Shown in pieces: positions 56,295 to 64,000 of a stretch of 64,000 nucleotides of DNA. Position 1 is the stretch's first letter; every line of letters starts with the position of its first letter. Below the pieces are notes generated by a model, which saw only the letters and a list, made by a program, of their open reading frames with translations, was not told the DNA's origin and searched no databases. The DNA is from Rhodanobacter sp. Its GTDB lineage: Bacteria; Pseudomonadota; Gammaproteobacteria; Xanthomonadales; Rhodanobacteraceae. The stretch spans positions 1,795,562 to 1,859,561 of the forward strand of contig AP031382.1 in assembly GCA_040371205.1 (NCBI GenBank), given 5' to 3'. Both the position numbers and the translations under genes were made by a program.

Positions 56295-58469
56295 TCAGAA
56301 ACTGAGCTGTGCGCCGAGCATGTAGGTGCGATCCGGGCCCGGCTCGTAGTAGCGTCCGTTGCTGTCGTTGACGACGACCGAGCCCACATAGCGGCGGTTT
56401 GCCAGGTTGTCGATTCGCCCGCTCAGCCGAAGCCGTTGCCCAGGCCCGAACGCGAATACATAAGCCATGTCCACGCCGATCAGGCCATAACCCGCAGCGT
56501 GCGCGGTCTGGATGTCATTGGCCACCACGTTGCCGGCAGCCGCAAGCGTGAGTCCTTCCTGCCAACCGCGATCCATGCCGTGTTGCAGCCGCAGCGAACC
56601 ATAGTTGCCGGGCACGCCGGGAATGCGCGCACCCGGCCGCACCTGCATGGTCGGGGTCGAGCATGGGGTGCCGGTGCAGGCGAGGAATCCGCTGCGGAAC
56701 ACCGCCTGCAGATGGGTGAAGCCGGCCTGGATGCGCCATGCTGGCGCTATCGTACCGGCCACCGACAGCTCGATGCCCTGTCGACGCGCGGCACCGACGT
56801 TCCGGTAGGTGGCGCGCCCGGATTCGTTCGTGGCTACGGCCAGTTCGTCGCGCGTGTCGGCGCGGAACACCGCCAGATCGGCCTCCAGTGCGGCAGCAGG
56901 CTGCCACTTCACACCCATCTCGCGGTTGTCGCTGTGCGTGGCACGGAGGTTGAAGGCCAGCCCGGGTTGCCCGTCGCTGCGATATCCAAGCTCGTTGTAG
57001 CTTGGCGTTTCAAAACCGCGGCCAAAGCTTGCGTAAAACTGCAAGTCATCGAGCGGATGGAAAAGCACCCCCGCCACCGGATCCGTGGCCGCATAGTCGA
57101 CATGACCGCTGTCGTCAGGATTGGACGCCGTGATGTAGTGGTCGTGTTCGTCGAACTGCACCCGGTCGTGCCGCACGCCCAACAGCAGCGACCAGTGCTC
57201 GGCGAAATACCAATACCACTGCGCATAAGCGTCGCGTGTGTCGACGTCGTCGTCCTCGTCGCGACGCAACGCACCGATCACGCCCAGCTTGCCGCCGACG
57301 AAGTTCTGGTAACCGAGCCGGCGTTGCCATTGCGCGTCGCCGCCGCCGCCCAGCACGAATTCGGTATCGCGACCAAGCAGTTGGCCGTCATGCGTCCACC
57401 GCAGATCCAGGCCGCCGTAATTGGTATCGGGTGCCACCACGCCACCCGCTGACAACGGGCTTCGCTGGGCGGCCACCGGGATCGACTGGTACTGCAGGAT
57501 GTCGCGTCGACCGAAGTAACCGGCGACGTGCAGGCGGTTGTCGCGGTCAAACGACTGGTCGTACACCAGCCCCAACTGGTCCTGCTGGATGCGTTTGCGC
57601 GTGTCGTACTGGACGGCCGACGGCGAAGCCTGTCGCGGGTTGGCAGCAAGTTGGGCACGCGTGAGTCCCATCGGATCTTCCGCGCGCGGCTGCTCGAAGT
57701 GGTCGAGTATCACGGTGAGCCTGCGTTGTCCGCCGAGCGGTATGCCGAAACGCGCATGTGCCGACTGGCGATTGACGCGGCTGTGCTTGCGATAGCCTCC
57801 GGAGAGGAACTGCGCGGCCGCCATGTTGTAGTCCACGCCGCCGAGCATGCCGCGCGTGTCGGCGCTGTAGCGGAAGCTGTCGCGGCTGCCGGCGTACATA
57901 CCCAGCGTGGTCTGCGGCACCGCCGTGCCCGGCGCGGTCCATAGTTGCACCACTCCGCCGGCCGCGTTGCCGTAGAGCACGGAGAACGGCCCGCGCAGCA
58001 CCTCCAAGTGCCCGCCCATGTCGAGGTCGAAGCCGGAGACCTGGCCCTGCCCGTCCGGCAGAGTCGCGGGGATGCCGTCGACGAACAGGCGGACGCTGCG
58101 CACGCCGAACGTGGAGCGCGCGCCGAACCCGCGTATCGAAAACTGTTCGTCCTGCGCATAGTTCTGGCGGTCGCGCGCAAGCACGCCAGGTACGCCGACC
58201 AGCGCCTCCGACAGGTTGATGCCCGGCTGCCCCGCCTGTGCCGGATCCACACCGACCACGCTGAGCGCGGCCGGTATGTCACGCGGATCGATCCGCAGCC
58301 GGCTGGCGTTGACCTGCACGGCCGGCAGCACCTTGGCGGCGGCATCATGAGGGGCGACCGGTGTCGCATCCACGCTCGCAGCCGCCCAACACAACGGAGC
58401 ACCGGCCATCCACACCGCCGATGCTGCAGCCTGGACCGCGAACCGTGCCATGACAGCGCTGCTCCTCAT
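56295..58469 (-). CDS. TonB-dependent receptor
   Basis: A 724-residue outer-membrane receptor. After a signal peptide comes a plug domain (RIDPRDIPAALSVVGVDPAQ, VGVPGVLARDRQNYAQDEQF, SIRGFGARSTFGVRSVRLFV), then the 22-stranded barrel ending ...YMLGAQLSF with the terminal phenylalanine. ATG 58469 overlaps the stop of the binding-protein/cytochrome fusion, so the two are translationally coupled. The ligand is unknown; a lanthanide-chelate or substrate complex used by the linked dehydrogenase is a reasonable guess. Confidence 0.92.
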   Translation of the reverse strand: MRSSAVMARFAVQAAASAVWMAGAPLCWAAASVDATPVAPHDAAAKVLPAVQVNASRLRIDPRDIPAALSVVGVDPAQAGQPGINLSEALVGVPGVLARDRQNYAQDEQFSIRGFGARSTFGVRSVRLFVDGIPATLPDGQGQVSGFDLDMGGHLEVLRGPFSVLYGNAAGGVVQLWTAPGTAVPQTTLGMYAGSRDSFRYSADTRGMLGGVDYNMAAAQFLSGGYRKHSRVNRQSAHARFGIPLGGQRRLTVILDHFEQPRAEDPMGLTRAQLAANPRQASPSAVQYDTRKRIQQDQLGLVYDQSFDRDNRLHVAGYFGRRDILQYQSIPVAAQRSPLSAGGVVAPDTNYGGLDLRWTHDGQLLGRDTEFVLGGGGDAQWQRRLGYQNFVGGKLGVIGALRRDEDDDVDTRDAYAQWYWYFAEHWSLLLGVRHDRVQFDEHDHYITASNPDDSGHVDYAATDPVAGVLFHPLDDLQFYASFGRGFETPSYNELGYRSDGQPGLAFNLRATHSDNREMGVKWQPAAALEADLAVFRADTRDELAVATNESGRATYRNVGAARRQGIELSVAGTIAPAWRIQAGFTHLQAVFRSGFLACTGTPCSTPTMQVRPGARIPGVPGNYGSLRLQHGMDRGWQEGLTLAAAGNVVANDIQTAHAAGYGLIGVDMAYVFAFGPGQRLRLSGRIDNLANRRYVGSVVVNDSNGRYYEPGPDRTYMLGAQLSF

Positions 58470-59698
58470 GGCCCGTGGTAGATGAAGTCCACCTTCGACT
58501 GCATGGCCTCGTCGAAGCTGAGCGCTTTGCCGCCTGCAGGATAGCCATTCTGTTGCAACAGGAACGCCATGATCTCCACATAGTCCTGCTGCGGCAGGCT
58601 GCCGGGCTGGGTCGCGGGCATGTTGTGCGAAACAATCGTGAAGATGTCGCCAACATGAAAGTGCGAAGCAGGCGAGGCAAAATTCGCCCCCTTCAAAGCC
58701 GGCCCTGCCAGACCGCCAAGTTCCCGTCCATGGCAGCGCGAGCAGTTTTCCAGAAACTTCTGCTTGCCACTGTCAGCCTGAGCTTGCGTGTACAAGGCTG
58801 GCAACGCGCCGGCCCCGCCGGCGTGCTTGCTCGTCCCGCATCGGTGGTCGGCGGCGCGCTGCCTGCGCACGCTGCTGAAGTCCCGGCGTCGGGCCGGCAT
58901 CGTGGCCACGTCCGCGACGGCGCCAGGCTTTGCGTACGGCGCCAGGGTTCGCGCCAATTCGCCGCTGGCCAGCATGTCGCCCACTGCCCGCTCGAAAGCC
59001 GCGGCCGCTGCGACATGGGCGCTGTCGTACAACGCAACCAGGTCGAAGCGCGCATGGCTTTCGTCCAGTTCGTGGATGTCATAGCGCTGTCCTAGCCCTG
59101 CATCGGCGAGATGGCCGATCACCGTCGGTTGCCACAGCATCGCCGCGGCGTCCTTGCCGGATTGCAATGCATGCAGCGCCGCCGTATCGCTCAACTGCAC
59201 GTCCGCCTGCAACTTCGGATGGTCGACGAAGTAGAGGTTGGGCGTGGTCTGGTAGGTAACCGCTACACGGGTGCCGGCTGGCAGATCCGTCAGTGCATCC
59301 CACGATTTTCCGTGTGGCGTGACCAGCACGAAGCCGGTGTGGCCGTAGGCGTGCGTCGTGCGCAGGCCGGGGAATGGCTCGCCGCGTGCATCGGCATCGA
59401 CCGGAAAGCCGAGCACGAGATCGCAACGCGCGGCAAGCTTGCTGAAATCCTGCCGACCGAAGCCATCGTCGCCATCACCGGCACCGTCGAAGTAATGCAA
59501 GGCCAGCGTGGCGCCTTCGTGCCGCGCGACCGATTGCGCCAAGCGCGCTTCCATCGGCGCGGCTGGACTGCTTCCATCCACGCACAGGGTGACTGTTCCG
59601 GCTCGTGCGCGGCCGCCGTACGCAAGTACGGCGGCCAACACGACGAACCATGCGAACAGGGCGTGGCGTGAGGTATCCCGTTTCATGGCCTGCTTCAT
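58466..59698 (-). CDS. MxaJ/XoxJ-like binding protein fused to cytochrome c
   Basis: A 410-residue exported protein. The signal peptide ends near ARA-G33. Residues 35-258 resemble the periplasmic binding proteins associated with quinoprotein dehydrogenases (MxaJ/XoxJ type): an early cysteine at 39, RCDLVLGFPVDA at 91-102 and GHTGFVLVTPHG at 119-130. After an Arg-rich linker (265-300), residues 300-390 are a class I cytochrome c: C319-x2-C322-H323 (CSRCHG) and M360 (HNMPATQPG) as haem ligands. It begins 13 bp after the PQQ dehydrogenase, the place of separate xoxJ and xoxG genes elsewhere. The odd linker could hide compensating frameshifts. Confidence 0.75.
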   Translation of the reverse strand: MKQAMKRDTSRHALFAWFVVLAAVLAYGGRARAGTVTLCVDGSSPAAPMEARLAQSVARHEGATLALHYFDGAGDGDDGFGRQDFSKLAARCDLVLGFPVDADARGEPFPGLRTTHAYGHTGFVLVTPHGKSWDALTDLPAGTRVAVTYQTTPNLYFVDHPKLQADVQLSDTAALHALQSGKDAAAMLWQPTVIGHLADAGLGQRYDIHELDESHARFDLVALYDSAHVAAAAAFERAVGDMLASGELARTLAPYAKPGAVADVATMPARRRDFSSVRRQRAADHRCGTSKHAGGAGALPALYTQAQADSGKQKFLENCSRCHGRELGGLAGPALKGANFASPASHFHVGDIFTIVSHNMPATQPGSLPQQDYVEIMAFLLQQNGYPAGGKALSFDEAMQSKVDFIYHGP

Positions 59699-59711
59699 GG
59701 TCCGTCTCCCG

Positions 59712-61412
59712 TCAAAGTGCAAACACGTACAGATGCCCGCCGAGCGGGATGTTGGCGACGGCCGGATCCTTGGCCATGTCACCGCCCCAGATCGGCGTAG
59801 CGCCGCCCCAGCCGGCATACACGCCGACGTACTGCTTGCCGTCGACCATCCAGGTGCTCGGCGGCGCCTCGATGCCCGAGGAGAGTTGCGGGCTCTTCCA
59901 CAGCACCCTGCCGGTCCTGGCGTCGAACGCGTACAGGTGGCCGTCTGCGCTGCCGGAGAACACCAGGCCGCCGGCCGTGGTCAGCATGCCGCTGTTCCAC
60001 GGCAGTTTGGACGGGAAGTTCCATGCCTGGTCGCCGGTATTGACGTCGATCGCCTGCACCGCGCCCCACGTGCCCTTGAACGCGGGATCGGCCTCCACAT
60101 TGAAAGTCTCGCCGAGGAACGGCAGGCCGGCCTTGTAGCCGACGGTGCTCCCCTTCATCGTCATGCAGCTGTGCAGGGTCGGCACATAGGCCATGTGCGT
60201 CTGCGGATCGACCGAGATGGGCCACCAGTTCTTGCCGCCGAGGAAGCTCGGGCAGGTGAAAATCTGCTTGTCCACGTCGGGATACAACGACGCGTCGGTG
60301 ACCATCTGGCCATCCTTGACGCCGGAGACCGAGGTGGCCGTGACGAATTTCTTCGCGTAGATGAGCTTGCCGTTCGTACGGTCGATGGCATAGAACCAGC
60401 CGTTGCGGCTGGCCGAGACCAGTGCCTTGTACGGTTTGCCCTGATACGTGAGGTCGGTCAGCACGGTTTCGTTGGTGCCGTCGTAGTCCCAGGTATCGTG
60501 CGGCGTGTACTGGAAATACCACTTGATCTTGCCCGTAGCCGGATCGAGCGCGAGCACCGAGTCCGTGTAAAGATTTTTGCCGGGACGCAACTTGGCCAGC
60601 CACGGGCCAGGATTGCCCACGCCCCAGAACAACGTGTTGGTGGCTTCGTCGTAGCTGCCGGTGAGCCAGGTCGCTCCGCCACCGGTCTTGTAGGCACCCT
60701 TCGGCCAGGTTTCGCCGCCGGGTTGCTCCGGTGCAGGAACGGTGTAGCGCCGCCACACCTGCTTGCCGGTCTTCGCATCCAGCGCTTCGATGAAGCCGCG
60801 CGCGCCATATTCGCCGCCGGATACGCCGACAATGACCTTGCCTTGCAATGCCAGGGGCGCCAACGTCATCGCGTAGCCGACGTCCGGCGCTTCCAGCTGC
60901 TTGCTCCAGCGCAATTTGCCGGTCTTCGCATCCAACGCGACCACATGGTTGTCCAGCGTGGCCATGTAGACGTCGTTGCCGTACAGCGCGACGCCGCGGT
61001 TGACCACGTCGCAGCAGACGGTCCTCAGCCCCACGTGCGAGAGATCCTGCTGGTACTTCCACAGCAGCTTGCCGGTGCTGGCCTGGAACGCCAGAAGTTC
61101 GTCCTTGGGCGTCGTGACGTAGAGATAGTCGCCGTTGACGATCGGCGGCGCTTCGTGGCCTTGCTCGAAGCCCGTCTTGTAGTCCCATACCTGCTTGAGG
61201 CCGGTCACGTTGGAGGCGTTGATTCCCTCGAACGGCGCGTAGCCGGAACTGGTGTAGTCGCGCCGGTACATCAGCCAGCCTTGATCGCTGGCGGCGTGCA
61301 TGAGGCGTGCGTTGGTCACCGGTTCGTACTGATCAGCGGCAAACGCACTGCCGGTGACAGCAAGCAGTACGGCGAACAATGCGGTGTATCGATTCCATGG
61401 GCGTGGTTTCAT
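59712..61412 (-). CDS. PQQ-dependent alcohol dehydrogenase, lanthanide-type signature
   Basis: A 566-residue periplasmic quinoprotein with an eight-bladed propeller. The signal peptide ends near SAFA-A. Hallmarks are the vicinal disulfide C133-C134 (RTVCCDVVNRG), metal ligands E201 (GGEYGARG) and N268 (GNPGPW), and the catalytic D309 followed by Y310 and D311 (HDTWDYDGTNE). Aspartate two positions after the catalytic one marks lanthanide-using enzymes (XoxF, ExaF, PedH), where calcium enzymes have Ala, Ser or Thr. There is no fused cytochrome; the next gene supplies one. GAGAGGA precedes the ATG. The alcohol oxidised is unknown. Confidence 0.88.
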   Translation of the reverse strand: MKPRPWNRYTALFAVLLAVTGSAFAADQYEPVTNARLMHAASDQGWLMYRRDYTSSGYAPFEGINASNVTGLKQVWDYKTGFEQGHEAPPIVNGDYLYVTTPKDELLAFQASTGKLLWKYQQDLSHVGLRTVCCDVVNRGVALYGNDVYMATLDNHVVALDAKTGKLRWSKQLEAPDVGYAMTLAPLALQGKVIVGVSGGEYGARGFIEALDAKTGKQVWRRYTVPAPEQPGGETWPKGAYKTGGGATWLTGSYDEATNTLFWGVGNPGPWLAKLRPGKNLYTDSVLALDPATGKIKWYFQYTPHDTWDYDGTNETVLTDLTYQGKPYKALVSASRNGWFYAIDRTNGKLIYAKKFVTATSVSGVKDGQMVTDASLYPDVDKQIFTCPSFLGGKNWWPISVDPQTHMAYVPTLHSCMTMKGSTVGYKAGLPFLGETFNVEADPAFKGTWGAVQAIDVNTGDQAWNFPSKLPWNSGMLTTAGGLVFSGSADGHLYAFDARTGRVLWKSPQLSSGIEAPPSTWMVDGKQYVGVYAGWGGATPIWGGDMAKDPAVANIPLGGHLYVFAL

Positions 61413-61442
61413 GTCGATTCCTCTCTGGTGAGCTGGGGCGGG

Positions 61443-62633
61443 TTAGAAGAACAAGATGCCGCCGGCCGAGATGCCGTTCTGCCGCGCGGTCTCGCCGGTG
61501 AAATACCTGGAGCGGGTCTGCGAAAGCTCGACGCTGAGCGTCACGCTCTTGGTCAGTGCGTAATAGGCGCCGCCGGTGACGTTGCTGTTGGATTTGAAAT
61601 CCGCGTCATTGACGAGGTCGTCGCGGTTGCGGCTGACGCCGCCGCTCAGGCCAAGCTTGAGCTTGCTGGTCACGGCGAAGGTGCCTTGCAGCAAATAGTT
61701 GATGCCGCGCACGTTCCCTTGGTCGCCATCGGTGAGGATGCCGATGCCGCGCCCGGCCTGCACGTTGGCCAGCAGACTGAAGCGGCCGAAGGTGCCCGAG
61801 GCGCCAAGCTCGCCAGCGGCCATCGTGAAGTTGCCGGGCTGCGCGCTAGCGGCACTGGCATAGAAGCGCTGGGCTTTGGCGCCGATCCACACCTTGAAAC
61901 CACTGTCGCTGTAGGACAAGGCCGCCTGCACCTGCGGCGCGGTGCGCGAGTCGTAGGTGCCCGTGTTGTCGACCGGGCTGAACACGCCGCCGCTGAAACT
62001 CAGACCGCTGCTGCCCGGCGTGGTGTAGGTGATCTGGGCGTAATTGCCGAGATAGGTATAGCCCGCGCCGATATGGCCCAACGAGACTCGCCCGCGCTGG
62101 GTAGCCTGGGTCGGCATGCCTACGCCCATCAGGGTCATGTCGCCGAGGGTCGCGTGGTAACCGAACAAGCCGTAGTCGCGACCCAACTTGACGGTGCCGA
62201 AGTCGGGCGTACCGAGGGTGAAGAAGGCCTGGCGCACGTCGATCTCGTTGTTGGCACCCAGTGCGTTGGAAGTTGCGATGCTCGGCATCAACGAAATCTG
62301 TGCATCGATGTCGATGCCTTCCTGCTGGGTCGTGATCTTGGTGATCAGGGCATCGGGCAGCAGTCCGTTGCCGATGGTCGTGCGGTCCTTCTGGCCGCCG
62401 CAGCCCAGCGCCGTCCCCGCCAGGGCGGTGCCCCCGAGGTTGGCGCCGGATCCGGAGCAGCTCGTGGTGGTGTAGTACGCGTTGACGAAACCGCTGATGT
62501 CGACCGTCCAGTTGTTGCCGCTGAAGCTGGTGGCCTGGGCGGCGAGTGGGCAGCTTGCGATCAGGCCGAGTGCTGCGACGCGATATCGCCGCATGCTGCG
62601 CTGTCGTTGCTTTGGCGTCGTGGTGTGGCTCAT
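61443..62633 (-). CDS. Gram-negative porin
   Basis: A 396-residue outer-membrane porin of the 16-strand type. The signal peptide ends near AAQA-T. WTVDISGFVNAYYTTTSC opens the barrel; VRQAFFTLGTPDFGTVKLGR with YGLFGYHATLGDM is the conserved porin_4 region, and it ends GGILFF. ATG 62633 has GGAGA about 8 nt upstream. Its place just before the PQQ dehydrogenase suggests it admits the alcohol substrate. Confidence 0.88.
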   Translation of the reverse strand: MSHTTTPKQRQRSMRRYRVAALGLIASCPLAAQATSFSGNNWTVDISGFVNAYYTTTSCSGSGANLGGTALAGTALGCGGQKDRTTIGNGLLPDALITKITTQQEGIDIDAQISLMPSIATSNALGANNEIDVRQAFFTLGTPDFGTVKLGRDYGLFGYHATLGDMTLMGVGMPTQATQRGRVSLGHIGAGYTYLGNYAQITYTTPGSSGLSFSGGVFSPVDNTGTYDSRTAPQVQAALSYSDSGFKVWIGAKAQRFYASAASAQPGNFTMAAGELGASGTFGRFSLLANVQAGRGIGILTDGDQGNVRGINYLLQGTFAVTSKLKLGLSGGVSRNRDDLVNDADFKSNSNVTGGAYYALTKSVTLSVELSQTRSRYFTGETARQNGISAGGILFF

Positions 62634-62811
62634 CGATGTTCTCTCCCCATGCAAGGTTGCGGTGTTGCCGTGGTTGCACCGCTGGTGATGCGGATGCCGC
62701 CGCTCCCTGCGGAAAGGCGGACCGCGCCGTGTCGCAACCACGTGGCCCGGCGTATCGCGGCACGCGCGTGCGCGACCGTCGGCATGGCGGCGATGTGGAA
62801 CAGGCCTGGCA

Positions 62812-64000
62812 TCAATCGCGATCCGGGCCGAAGTCGTACTGGAGTCCGGCGAACAAGGCGCGCGGCGCACCCGGCGCCACGAACAGGGTCGAGGTGCCCG
62901 GCCCGCTGATGTCGATCAACCGGCCAGGCGTATCGAACACGTTGTCGCCGAGCTGGCCGCTGATGAGGTAGCGCCGGTCGAACACGTTCTGCAGTTGCGT
63001 GAACAACGTCAGCCGCGGCAGCGGCTGCCAGTGCACGTCGAGATCGAGCAATGCATAGCCGGGCAGCGGTCCGTGCGCGTCCTGGTTGTTCTCGTCGCCC
63101 ACCGCGTACTGGTTCGAATAAGCGCGAAGGTTGCCGCCGAACGACCACTGCGAGGCGAAGTGGTATTCGCCCGCCAGCGTGGCCATTTGCCGCGGAACGC
63201 CCGGCACGCGGTTGCCGCGGCGCACATGGATCGCGCCATCGTCGCTGCCGCGGGAGTTGTCGCCACTCTGTTCCTCGAAGGACGCGCCGTAGGTGGCGCT
63301 GACCAAGCTGTAGTTGGCCTGCCATTCGAAGCGGCCAAGCCGGCCGCCGAGACCGAGATCGGCACCCTTGCGCACCGTCTTCGGCACGTTGGCGAAATAG
63401 CCCTGCGAACTCCCGCCGCTGTAAATGGTGAGGATGTCTTGGGTGACGCGGCTGTAGTACGGCGAGATGTTCCAATGCAGCCGGCCATGCTCGAAGCTGC
63501 CGCGCAGGCCGCCGCTCAGCGTGTGCGCCACCACCGGCTTGAGCGGCGGATCGCCCGTGAAGTCATTCGGCAGCGCGCATGGCGCGCTCGGATTCGCGCA
63601 TTCCAGCTCGATGGGCGTCGGTGTGCGCATGCCCTCGTCGTAGTTGAGATAGACACTGATATGGCGCGACACGTCCCAGGTCAGGCCCAGGCTGGGATTG
63701 AAGCGGCGAAAGCCGTTGCTCCCATCGATCGCCGGATTGGTGCCGGAAAGATCGTTCACGACGATGCGGCTGTGGTCGTAGCGGCCGCCGGCGGTGACGT
63801 GCACGCCGTCGCCCAACGCCAACGCGTCGAGAAAGTACACGCCATAACTGCGCGTGGCGGTCTCCGCTGCGGTCATGGGGTCCAGCACGAAGGGCTGCAG
63901 GCCGATGGTGTCGCCGCGCTGCGCGGTGTCATGCGGGAAATAGGCCGGCTGGCCGTACTGGGTGAAACGGCTGGTTCCAGCGTCCAGGCTCAGACCGACC
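62812..64000 (-). CDS. TonB-dependent receptor (C-terminal part)
   Basis: The gene enters from the right edge; 396 residues of a TonB receptor barrel are seen, and its start is outside the window. Strands such as SLGLTWDVSRHISVYLNYDE, TPTPIELECANPSAPCALPN and DVHWQPLPRLTLFTQLQNVF are typical. It ends LQYDFGPDRD, without a terminal aromatic residue, which is unusual. It lies 178 bp upstream of the porin gene on the same strand and is a second receptor flanking the dehydrogenase. Confidence 0.9.
   Translation of the reverse strand, partial: VGLSLDAGTSRFTQYGQPAYFPHDTAQRGDTIGLQPFVLDPMTAAETATRSYGVYFLDALALGDGVHVTAGGRYDHSRIVVNDLSGTNPAIDGSNGFRRFNPSLGLTWDVSRHISVYLNYDEGMRTPTPIELECANPSAPCALPNDFTGDPPLKPVVAHTLSGGLRGSFEHGRLHWNISPYYSRVTQDILTIYSGGSSQGYFANVPKTVRKGADLGLGGRLGRFEWQANYSLVSATYGASFEEQSGDNSRGSDDGAIHVRRGNRVPGVPRQMATLAGEYHFASQWSFGGNLRAYSNQYAVGDENNQDAHGPLPGYALLDLDVHWQPLPRLTLFTQLQNVFDRRYLISGQLGDNVFDTPGRLIDISGPGTSTLFVAPGAPRALFAGLQYDFGPDRD

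Noticed and set aside
59508-62909. Long + strand open frame opposite the PQQ dehydrogenase, cytochrome fusion and porin
   Set aside because: Same reason: no domain on this strand, while the minus strand encodes clear families with signal peptides and ribosome sites.

Overview
The window reads as a chromosomal segment of a GC-rich gammaproteobacterium of the Xanthomonadales, most likely a Rhodanobacteraceae member (Dyella/Rhodanobacter type). The evidence is the gene content and order folP-glmM ... tpiA-secG-tRNA-Leu, the adjacent orn, sbcB, epmA and ligA genes, a complete cydABDC operon, and TonB receptor-rich metabolism. The genus call is inference.

Positions 1 to about 2,640 are accessory and partly AT-richer: the 3' part of an ABC permease gene, then remains of a Tn3-family transposon of the Tn4651 type. 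These comprise an inverted-repeat recombination core, a KfrA_N/coiled-coil TnpT-like gene, a second decayed copy of that gene's 3' end, and repeats.

Positions about 2,684 to 13,080 are an integrated satellite-like element at the 3' end of a tRNA-Leu(GAG) gene. Reading leftwards it has a P4-type integrase, an unknown gene, an AlpA-like regulator, a CHC2 zinc-finger primase piece, a Toprim/DUF3987 primase-helicase, two cysteine-rich small proteins, a lone HK97-type major capsid protein and three tandem paralogous coiled-coil microproteins plus one more small ORF. Its distal end carries an AT-richer cargo pair: a nuclease-like protein with a SEC-C tail, divergent from a possible ADP-ribosyltransferase-fold protein. 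No portal, terminase or tail gene is present. This element is the best candidate for an undescribed system.

Positions 13,043 to 34,400 are ordinary core chromosome: SecG, triosephosphate isomerase, GlmM, FolP, Orn, exonuclease I, EpmA, LigA, two oxygenases, transporters, a diguanylate cyclase and a MASE1 membrane sensor.

Positions 34,474 to 47,160 form an oxygen-limitation block: cydABDC with a small extra membrane protein, ompW, a response regulator/hybrid kinase pair, a Crp/Fnr-type regulator, a GNAT acetyltransferase and a UspA protein. Four FNR-like boxes sit 70 to 94 bp upstream of cydA, ompW, the acetyltransferase and uspA, which suggests a local regulon.

Positions 47,277 to 55,836 hold a decayed selenium-binding-protein-like gene, a BaeSR-like two-component system with a divergent proline-rich periplasmic protein, a PAS-LuxR regulator and a set of small stress proteins (BON, CsbD, DUF1328).

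Positions 55,874 to 64,000 are a leftward alcohol-oxidation cluster: TonB receptor, porin, PQQ dehydrogenase with a D-Y-D (lanthanide-type) active-site signature, a MxaJ/XoxJ-like binding protein fused to a cytochrome c, a second TonB receptor translationally coupled to that fusion, and a DUF779 protein.
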